Source of the DNA: Fibrobacter sp.
Lineage (GTDB): Bacteria > Fibrobacterota > Fibrobacteria > Fibrobacterales > Fibrobacteraceae
DNA length: 64,000 nt
NCBI GenBank assembly: GCA_017530965.1
Contig: JAFXLS010000053.1
Location: 22,827-86,826 of the forward strand
Direction of reading: 5' to 3'
The position numbers and the translations under genes are program-made. Below are positions 1 through 7,700 of this stretch, one piece after another; the stretch's first letter is position 1; every line of letters starts with the position of its first letter. A model generated the notes under the pieces. The model ran no database searches, had not been told where the DNA came from, and was given only the letters and a program-made list of their open reading frames with translations.

Positions 1-1349
1 ATTGTTGTACGACCTAATCCCAATAATTTGGAAAGTTCCGCCAATGTGACATTGGAATTCTCAGACATTTTTTCCAAGATATTCATTTGGTTCTTTGATA
101 ATTTTACAGTCCGGTTTACAGTCCGATTTACAGTCCGATTTACAGTCCGATTTTCTGCATCCTTCCCCTCATTCAGCTCAAAAGGCGTCACATTTATCCG
201 GTTAAAGGGAATCGTCACCACAATAAAATTTCGTTCAATTCGAATAGATTCTCGGCCATACGCCCCGACAATTTTGGGTACCCCACGCCCCGATCGTTCG
301 CTAAGGCGAAGCTGAAGGAATATGGAAGCAAGGACCTCGTTGACTGGGATGCTTATCCCGTTGAAAAAGCCGTCTACATCCTGCTCAAGCGCCAACCCGC
401 CATGCGAAATAATCTCGATGCGATCCGTAAAAACGCTTATCATGGGGGCGTTCAAACCCAGCCATTTGTTGTGAATGAACGCATTCAGAATGGCTTCGTG
501 AAAAGCCTCGTAATCGAAAAGCGGAATATCCTTTCTCTCGGAAATGCGGCCGCGTTCATCCGCCTGGATTATGTTGATAGCGTCTCCGTATTCCAGAATT
601 TTATCCATCGCGTACAGAATGCAGGAATTGCCGTATTCCTTAACCGAGAACAAGGTGTCAGCCTTGCTCCGGCCGCTGAAAACAGAGACACGAATCGGAA
701 TGTCATTCTTATCCGAGAGAAGCAACGCCATAATGTTATAGCGGCCATCGACAGTCAAAAGCTTGAGCGATTTCTTGAAAGTATCCTTTCGGAGTTCGAT
801 TCCCTTCGCCCCATAATACATGAACAGCTTTTCGAACGTCAGTTCCTGCGCATAATCAGGGGCCGCCGCATTGACAATGGTTGGAATGCCGTTAGAAAGA
901 ACATTCAAAAGACGAATTTCCCATTCAGGGAATTTCGAAAGTTTCTCTTTGCTGGAGCCAATCCGGATAAAAGCCTGAGACGAAAATTTCGTCGGAACGG
1001 ATTTTGCCGCAGGGACACTCAACAGAACAATTCGCTTTCCATCAACCTGCACTTCCTCGACTTCAAACGCGACACTCGGTTTCAGGTTACGGGCCAGATA
1101 GTGCTTATAGGGCTCGTGATCAATGTCTTTGTCGAAATTAACGGCTGTACCGATAATTTCATGCGAAGCATCGTCTACACCCCAAACGACATAACCGTAT
1201 TCACGCCCACATAGGGCCGCCCCGTTGGAGATTGCAGAAATATACTCTCCGATTTCATCTTTCGAGAACCAGTTACCTTTAATGTCTAGCCACTCGTATT
1301 CATGGGGAAGAGAAACCAAGTTCCTAACAAGGTCTTCAGATTTTGCCAT
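1..1349 (-). CDS. AlbA_2 / ATP-binding (RecG-like C-terminal) protein, partial at left edge
   Basis: I read this frame directly on the minus strand; it stays open to the window edge, so the 3' end is missing. The start is the ATG at 1349, preceded by a TTGGAGGC ribosome site. The N-terminus (EYEWLDIKGNW, then SNGAALCGREYGYVVWGVDD) is typical of the AlbA_2 putative DNA-binding domain. A middle block with FHEAILNAFIHN and TDRIEIISHGG resembles the HATPase_c_4 fold, and SGRGVPKIV matches the RecG-like glycine motif. A winged-helix-like C-terminus begins near KLSKNQMNIL. Such proteins are usually called transcriptional regulators or ATP-dependent helicase-like proteins and are frequent in defence islands. 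A linker before the wHTH is made of four NRTV repeats. Function in this organism is unknown. Confidence 0.8.
   Translation of the reverse strand, partial: MAKSEDLVRNLVSLPHEYEWLDIKGNWFSKDEIGEYISAISNGAALCGREYGYVVWGVDDASHEIIGTAVNFDKDIDHEPYKHYLARNLKPSVAFEVEEVQVDGKRIVLLSVPAAKSVPTKFSSQAFIRIGSSKEKLSKFPEWEIRLLNVLSNGIPTIVNAAAPDYAQELTFEKLFMYYGAKGIELRKDTFKKSLKLLTVDGRYNIMALLLSDKNDIPIRVSVFSGRSKADTLFSVKEYGNSCILYAMDKILEYGDAINIIQADERGRISERKDIPLFDYEAFHEAILNAFIHNKWLGLNAPMISVFTDRIEIISHGGLALEQDVDGFFNGISIPVNEVLASIFLQLRLSERSGRGVPKIVGAYGRESIRIERNFIVVTIPFNRINVTPFELNEGKDAENRTVNRTVNRTVNRTVKLSKNQMNILEKMSENSNVTLAELSKLLGLGRTT
116..163 (-). repeat. Tandem 12-bp repeat coding for (NRTV)n linker
   Basis: Inside the AlbA_2 gene a 12-bp unit (on the plus strand tttacagtccga or with one base changed) is repeated about four times. 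It encodes consecutive NRTV units between the ATPase-like and winged-helix parts. Because the unit is a multiple of three, copy-number change would alter linker length without shifting the frame. Confidence 0.85.
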
Positions 1350-1540
1350 ATAGCCTCCAAGTAGTCACAATAAGTGACGTCACAGATTGCGACCGGTTGA
1401 TGTTTAGAGGCGCCTTTCGCATTCCGCAATCGCAGAAAAAAAAGGCGCATTTCTCCATTGGACAGAGAAACACGCCGCGCATTAATGTACCTATTATCCG
1501 AAAAACTGGCAAGGGGCGCAGAAAAATTTTACATAGGCGT
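1350..1540. promoter_or_regulatory. Upstream region of the AlbA_2 gene with GTGACGTCAC palindrome
   Basis: No gene is seen here. A perfect 10-bp palindrome GTGACGTCAC sits at 1374-1383, 25 bp upstream of the AlbA_2 start, with another GTCAC half-site at 1364-1368. This is the position expected for an operator. A further GC-rich segment at about 1410-1455 has GGCGC-type inverted blocks around an A-run. No clear -35/-10 pair was found. The operator reading is inference from position and symmetry only. Confidence 0.3.
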
Positions 1541-1634
1541 TCCCCGGCACAAAAGGCCGGGTCGGGCTATACTCGCTTCGCTCACGGAGCCTTGCTTATG
1601 CAAGTCTCCGCCCTTACGGGTAACTATCCCTAAC
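1541..1634. repeat. Structured intergenic element, possible interspersed repeat or ncRNA
   Basis: A GC-rich block stands out from the AT-rich surroundings and contains several complementary pairs: CCCGGC (1543-1548) with GCCGGG (1556-1561), GGGC (1564-1567) with GCCC (1610-1613), GGAG (1586-1589) with CTCC (1606-1609), and CTTGC (1591-1595) with GCAAG (1600-1604) around a TTAT loop. The last three are nested and would form one bulged hairpin. Open frames across it look spurious. I have an unverified impression of similar blocks in other bacterial genomes. Function unknown. Confidence 0.45.
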
Positions 1635-1657
1635 GCGGATGAACAAAAATCATCCGC
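1635..1657. terminator. 8-bp perfect hairpin between hamB and the AlbA_2 gene
   Basis: GCGGATGA (1635-1642) and TCATCCGC (1650-1657) form a perfect stem with a 7-nt loop. It lies just past the in-frame tail that follows hamB and overlaps that tail's own stop codon (1650-1652). There is no strong T-run next to it on either strand, so termination is possible but not certain. Confidence 0.35.
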
Positions 1658-1805
1658 ATAATTCTAAAAGGAATCTGCCCTCTCTAAGTTTTATCTTCAA
1701 TTCTTTTTCAACACCTGTAAAATTATCCGCACTTATTGTCAACTTAAATTCTTTTTCAACCAAACCAAAAGATGTGTACCCATCATAATTATTTATCGCG
1801 TTGCC
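1650..1805 (-). pseudogene. In-frame coding-like tail directly after the hamB stop codon
   Basis: After the hamB TAA (1808-1806) the same frame stays open for 51 more sense codons, ending in TGA at 1652-1650. The translation is protein-like, with two similar charged blocks (VEKEFKLTIS and VEKELKIKLR) and an ending of FLLELCG. There is no ATG, GTG or TTG placed to start it properly with a ribosome site. It could be the former C-terminus of hamB cut off by a nonsense codon, or the remnant of another AT-rich gene. I do not recognise the family. Confidence 0.35.
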
Positions 1806-3854
1806 TTAAATACTCTTTTGAACCAATTTCAAAATTCTTTTTTCAAAAGGTTGCAAATCTACTGTATCTGCAGAGAAATTTTTGATAGTTAACATCAAGT
1901 CATCTATCTCTGCATCTTTCTCCACTTCCACAGGCAATCTAGAATAGATTTGAATAGGCAACCCAAGTTCTTCAAACGCACTAGCAAAAGTTTTGTCAAA
2001 ATAATTCCGTATTTTTTGAATGTAAAAGGAATAATCACCAGATTTTAATTCGTATGACGAAAACACACTATTTTGAATGTCGTTTAAAGCATTAAGACAC
2101 ATTGGTAAGATGTAATCGCACCAATTTCTCACAAATTTTAAGCAATCCTCTATTCCCTCATCAATATTATCCAAAGTTGCATTTTTTATTTGATCCTTTA
2201 TAAATAAGGCAAAATTTGATGAGTTTTGTAAAGCCTTTAATCTATATGCTAATTGCTTGCTTGAAACAACACCGTTTCCCCTTTTTGCTGGGCATAAAAA
2301 TGAAAAAATCAGTTCGGAAATACAATCAACTTGATCTTTATTTGGCAAATTATTCCAACTTAACAAGTCATAATAATTGAGAGAATTTATTCGTATTTTA
2401 TCCGCACAGTCTAATAATTGCTGAGGCTGGATGCCATTATGTTTTTTTATTATTTCATAGGGCAATATTTGCTGGGCGTGCAAGTATTTTAACCTTTCTT
2501 TAGCAGCTTCTGAAAGATCCGATTCTTCCATTCCTAAAAGCAATGTTTCGGGCATATCTTTTTGTTCACCCAAAACAGGGATATCTACAATCGGTAAAGA
2601 TTCTTGAAAAACGTAATCATCCTTTAAATAAATATTGCCCACAAAATGCTTGAACATTCGTCCGGCTCTGCCACGAATGTTATTAAAAGTAAATAAATCA
2701 AATTTTTTTGAAGCAATTTTATTGTCATAGATTATCATATTTTTAGCAGAGGTATTTACACCTTCGATAATCGTGTTTGTAGATAACAAAAATTTTATTT
2801 TAGAACAATTAAAAAGGTGCAATATATACTGAGAAATTGCTCTTGGAAGTCCTGCATGGTGATAGCCAATTCCATATCTCAATAAATCTACAATAATCCA
2901 GTCTTTCGAATAATTGATTTCAAGCCATTCGATAAAATCCTTTAACTCTAAGTTATCCTCTTGCAAAGGCAATTCAGCTTTGATTTCTTTTGCCAACTGG
3001 TTAATACTATTGCTTGATTTGCAAAAGATTAATGTTTGACCTTCTAAATTTTTGCACAGAGTCGGCACATCAGAGGGGCAACCATGAATTCCCATCTGAT
3101 AAACGTTCACTGCAACCGTTTTAAAGTCTGTTTTTATGAATTTGTATTCTATTTGCTGCTCATTTGTTTTTTTTATCGACTCTATGTTGGGTCCAATCAT
3201 AAAGAATTGGCATTTTTCTTTTAACAATTTATAAAAGGCTTCGTTTAGAGCAATAGATCTATTCTCACCGGCCGCATTTAATTTATAAAACTCATCTATT
3301 ACAAAAAAATCTATTTTCTTGTCAAAACTTGTTTCAAGAAAACGTTCTTGTGTAAAAATGCATATGTTCTTTTCCTCAAATTTCTGGGATGGAAACGATA
3401 TAACTTTGTAATATTGAGAAAAATTCTTTGCTATCCGTTCTCTAGTTTCTTCAATTAGAGCAATTGACGGAACGATTATGACTATGTTGGAATACTTCTG
3501 AGAAGCAATAACAGCGTCAATTAAAAAACTTTTGCCGAAACTTGTGGGAGCACTTAATATTACGTTTTCGCCATCAAGAAGTAATCTGTACACTTCGCCT
3601 TGTTTACCATGAAGAACACAGTTCTCCATTCCTATAGGTTTATGCAATTCCAACAAAATCTTTTGATGTAAATCGCAAGATTCCTCATCCGTCATATATA
3701 GATACAGCCCAGCCTTTTCAAGCAAGCTATTAACAACAGGGGTCAATTGAGAGGCAAAAGGTTGATCTATAAATTTAATTAAGTCCTCTCGACCTTTATC
3801 TATATCGGTTAAGAGTTTTTGGCTTATATTTTTCAAATCATCAAAAGCAGACAT
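1806..3854 (-). CDS. hamB: Hachiman anti-phage system helicase HamB
   Basis: This 682-residue protein is a superfamily 2 helicase: a Q-motif-like block near residues 82-90, Walker A SAPTSFGKS at 101-109, a DEAH-box variant DEFY at 187-190, and a C-terminal RecA lobe with YHHAGLPR, STNTIIEGVN and the arginine-finger motif NIRGRAGRMF. The start ATG overlaps the stop codon of the upstream DUF1837 gene by one base (TAATG), so the two are translationally coupled. In known Hachiman systems HamB is the DNA-sensing helicase that restrains the HamA nuclease until phage or damaged DNA is detected. The pairing with hamA makes the assignment strong. Base composition is clearly AT-rich, suggesting horizontal acquisition. 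An in-frame coding-like tail after the stop raises the question of C-terminal truncation. Confidence 0.87.
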   Translation of the reverse strand: MSAFDDLKNISQKLLTDIDKGREDLIKFIDQPFASQLTPVVNSLLEKAGLYLYMTDEESCDLHQKILLELHKPIGMENCVLHGKQGEVYRLLLDGENVILSAPTSFGKSFLIDAVIASQKYSNIVIIVPSIALIEETRERIAKNFSQYYKVISFPSQKFEEKNICIFTQERFLETSFDKKIDFFVIDEFYKLNAAGENRSIALNEAFYKLLKEKCQFFMIGPNIESIKKTNEQQIEYKFIKTDFKTVAVNVYQMGIHGCPSDVPTLCKNLEGQTLIFCKSSNSINQLAKEIKAELPLQEDNLELKDFIEWLEINYSKDWIIVDLLRYGIGYHHAGLPRAISQYILHLFNCSKIKFLLSTNTIIEGVNTSAKNMIIYDNKIASKKFDLFTFNNIRGRAGRMFKHFVGNIYLKDDYVFQESLPIVDIPVLGEQKDMPETLLLGMEESDLSEAAKERLKYLHAQQILPYEIIKKHNGIQPQQLLDCADKIRINSLNYYDLLSWNNLPNKDQVDCISELIFSFLCPAKRGNGVVSSKQLAYRLKALQNSSNFALFIKDQIKNATLDNIDEGIEDCLKFVRNWCDYILPMCLNALNDIQNSVFSSYELKSGDYSFYIQKIRNYFDKTFASAFEELGLPIQIYSRLPVEVEKDAEIDDLMLTIKNFSADTVDLQPFEKRILKLVQKSI

Positions 3855-4711
3855 TATTCCTGAAGTCCTTTTAATTTTTTATCAGCAAAAGAGATGAGTT
3901 CTTGTTTATCTGCTAAAGGAACTAAAAAAACATGGAGCTTTATATTTAACCCTTGGCATTTTTGTTCAAGGAAGCGAAACGCAGCATTGCATTCATTTGC
4001 AATATCTTTTTCGAATGATTCATTAAATTCTGTATGTTTGCTATACACATCCGTGTTATAGGTGATTAAAATGGGAATGCATATTCGTTTTCTTATTTCA
4101 TCCAATGACACCCTGTCAGAAATAAGCTCCTTGAATTTAGGAGACAATTCCCAAGCATTGTCTATTTTCCCCTCAACAAACATAAACTCATTTCTTAAGA
4201 ATCCAGCTTCCAAATGCTGATGGATTTCCGCTACAACATCGCTAATAGCACTTTTATAATCTGAATAAAACTTTGCCTCACCTAACCATATTTCATAGTC
4301 ATCATCAATTTCAACTAAATGGACCGCATCAAATCCTTTCACAGTATCATTGGCTGATGTTTTATAAAAAACTTTACTTACCGCTGGCTTTGAATCAAAA
4401 AATTCCCTTATCAATGCATGCAATAGGATTTCGCCAAACTCGCCTCTATTTTCTTTCTTAATAGTTGTATATACATGATTGGCTGCTTTTTTCAACAACC
4501 TTTTTCCTGTCGCACCATTAAAATTTGCGTATTCTGAAAACTTTAATGCGAATTCAGGAAGCCACTCTATTAAATATTCCGCAAAGTCTTTTACACGCCA
4601 TTTACCACTTTCGTAATCAGAGCACGATAAAGTTTTACCAGGAACGCTTTCACTGGCTAGTTTGTGGAATATAACCCTTAAGAAGCTTTCTGGCTTATCC
4701 TCAAAGCTCAT
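3854..4711 (-). CDS. hamA: Hachiman anti-phage system nuclease HamA (DUF1837)
   Basis: The 285-residue product fits the DUF1837 family. Its PD-(D/E)xK-type core is visible: RGEFGEILLHALIREFF around residues 89-105 (E94), GFDAVHLV with D128, and LGEAKFY with E145-x-K147. In described Hachiman systems HamA is the effector nuclease, held inactive in complex with HamB and released to degrade DNA. The gene lies 54 bp downstream of the Type ISP restriction gene and overlaps hamB by one base. No strong Shine-Dalgarno precedes the ATG (GGTTAAAGTATT only). The gap before it is AT-rich and could hold a separate promoter. All expected catalytic residues are present, so it is predicted to be functional. 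Confidence 0.87.
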   Translation of the reverse strand: MSFEDKPESFLRVIFHKLASESVPGKTLSCSDYESGKWRVKDFAEYLIEWLPEFALKFSEYANFNGATGKRLLKKAANHVYTTIKKENRGEFGEILLHALIREFFDSKPAVSKVFYKTSANDTVKGFDAVHLVEIDDDYEIWLGEAKFYSDYKSAISDVVAEIHQHLEAGFLRNEFMFVEGKIDNAWELSPKFKELISDRVSLDEIRKRICIPILITYNTDVYSKHTEFNESFEKDIANECNAAFRFLEQKCQGLNIKLHVFLVPLADKQELISFADKKLKGLQE

Positions 4712-4765
4712 AATACTTTAACCTAAATGTCGTTACTTTTTAACGAATATAATAAACCATACAGC

Positions 4766-7700
4766 CTAGAACTTCAACTTTGGCAGGTTCTTGACTATTT
4801 TCATGGTTTCAAGGCTTACGGTGATGATGCGTAAGACAAGATTGAAGATGTATTTGGGGTCATTGTGTTCCAAAGCCCAGTCGTTGGGGTCGTTTACGAT
4901 GCCGCTCGCCTTGTCGGTGGTGATGGCGTAGCGTTCCATTATCCACTCAATGGCAGATTTGCCGTTCACTACATATTCGTAGGCTTCGAGCGGAATGTTT
5001 GCAATGGCAACCTTTTCGTTATAAATGATGCGGCTCTTGTCATCGACATTTTTGGCTTTGCCCTTGCTGTCGTAGCCGGATTTCTTGGCAAATCGCATCT
5101 GGCGCACCTTATACAGGGATTCAGGGGCTTCGGCGCTATAAAAGCTCTTGATGTCTGCCGCCATACCACTAAACATCGGGAGATCGGAGGAAACCTGGTT
5201 CGATGAGACGATGATCGCCTTGTAGGGTTCGGCGGTTTCGTAGTTCAGGTGGATTTCGGCGAGCTTGCGGCCTGCTTTGCTGAATGCCCAAAATTCATCG
5301 GCGGTATCGACAAGCGGGATGCGCGGGAGCATCTTTTTGAGGTCGGCTGCGAACTCGGTGCGGTATTCCTCAGAATGAAGGAAACCGTATACATAGTAGA
5401 AGATGTCTTCCTTCTTGATTTTGGGCTCGCCGTATTGGGTGCGTGCTTGCTTCAGAATGTAATCGCTGACGGCATCCTTACGGACGTAATCACCTGAAGC
5501 AAATAAATCATTTCCTTCGGGCTTCTCATAATAATAGAGTGGGAAGCACTGAGCTTTATCGACAACTTGCAAATCGGTTATATTATTTAAGATAAAAACG
5601 GAAAAGGGCTTTTGTTGTCCGACGCCTGAAACCGCAATCGCTATATTTGACATGTCTGATTTCGGGAATAATCTTGGCAACATATATTGCATAGCATTAA
5701 AGTCTTTGTGGAAGCAAAGGTTTTGCTTGCAAAAAGGCCTGTACGTGGAAACGTAATAAACATCAGAAGGAATGTTCATTAAACGTTTTTTTTCAAGCAG
5801 TTGCTTCAAATTTCTATTCCACGAAATATGTGTTGGATTTGAATCTACCCAACTATCAATTGTATTTGCTTTTGGGGTTTCTTTTATATATCGTTCAACT
5901 TCGCCGTTATATGCATGTTGCATTTTCTCAACATTTTGCTTCAATGCATTTTTTGAGAAGTTATACGCCCATGCATCTCGTCCTGTTGCCAATCCAAGAG
6001 AATTTGTCAAAAACCAGCTTTTACATGCTGCATCATATTTTTTCTCAGGCTCAATAGAGATCCATTTCCCGAATGCGGCATTACGCTGATTAATCCAGTC
6101 TCCATGTTCATTGGGATGTAATACATCCATCTGCAAATGAGTTATGCTCTCAGTTTCCTTGATTATCCGCAGTTTGTCTTCGCGGGTCAGATAGTCGCCA
6201 ATATCATAGTATTTGATAACAGCTTTATTTGGGGCCGCATCGTTACTGGCAGGGTGTTTTACAAGGATTGTGATAGATACGGGGGTGCGACTACCACTGC
6301 CGAAGATTTTGCCCCCCTCTTTTCGAGAGAGTTCGCCACTGGTGCGCTGATTTCCGCGTAGGTTAAACACATATATCTTGTTAAATTCTTTTTCCAAACT
6401 TTTGCGGAAACCGTCCATTCCATTGGAATCTATCCAACTGCCATTGGTGATAAAACCTATTACGCCGCCATTTTTTGAGTCAATGCGGTCCGTAGCCCAG
6501 CGGAATGCTTTTATATAGCTATCGTACAAGGCTTTGACTGATGTCGCAGAGCTACTTTGAGCGTATAATCTTTCAATACGACTATCTAAATCAGGATATT
6601 TTTGATTTTGAGCGTCATCGTTTCCTGATTTCTGCCCCACAGAATACGGCGGATTCCCAATCACCACCTGGATGGGCACTTTCTTTTGGGCTCTTGCGCG
6701 GGGGCCGTTTACCGGGAATATATCTTCGCCAAAGTCTTCTTGGTGGGATTTTTCGCCCAACTGGAAACTGTCTGTCAAGCAAATCCCTTCAAACGGGGTG
6801 TAGTCGCAGGCGCCCATGACATCGTGATAGGCGTTTTCGATGTTCACGCTTGCAATGTAATAGGCCAACAGCACGATTTCGTTAGTTTTAAGTTCCTTCT
6901 TGAACTTGCGTTCCAAATCCTTCTTGTTGATAAGACCGCTCTGAATTAGGCGCGTCATGAAGGTGCCCGTCCCCGCAAACGGGTCGATAATGTTCACGTT
7001 CTCGTCGGTGAGTTTGCGGTTAAATTCCTGCCGCAATACATCGTCTACGCTATGGAGGATAAAATCGACGCATTCCACCGGAGTATAGACAATACCTAGC
7101 TTTTCGACGGTCTTGGGGAGCGCACTCTTGAAGAACTTGTCATAGAGTTCGATAATAATTTTCTGCTTGCCATCGGCGCTTTCTACACCCTCGGCGCGGA
7201 GCTTTACGCTCTGATAGAACTTTTCAAGGCTGCTCTTATCCACATCGTCGGTGGTGCTTTCCACGGCATTGATGACGCGCTGCAATGCCCTAGAAACGGG
7301 GTTATTCTTTGCGAAGTCGTAGTCCTCAAATAGCGCCTCAAAAACGGGTCTTGTTATCAGGTGTTGCGAAAGCATTTCTATCGCCTGTTCCTCGTTTACG
7401 CCGGGGTTCAGGTTCTTTTTCAACGCCGTCAGGAACTTGTCAAACTGCTTTTTGGGGTTGCCATCGACGGCGATAAGCCTGCGAATGCGGTCTTCGTGGC
7501 GCTTGGCAATGTCTGCCACGTCCTTTGCCCAGTCTTCCCAATAGCGGCGACTGCCGACCTTTTCCACCATCTTGGCATAAATGGCGCCCTGCAATTCCTT
7601 GAATTTTAGCTCCAGCTGGTCTTGGAGTTCCTGTTGTTGCATCCGTTTTGCGGGGTCTATGGTTTCCGTTTCTGTTTGTCTGTGATTGATGCCGTCCGAA

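Noticed and set aside
116..163. CRISPR array
   Set aside because: Units are 12 bp, directly adjacent, in frame and without spacers.
402..1214. Plus-strand open frame of 270 codons
   Set aside because: It is the antisense shadow of the AlbA_2 gene, whose minus-strand translation has clear family motifs.
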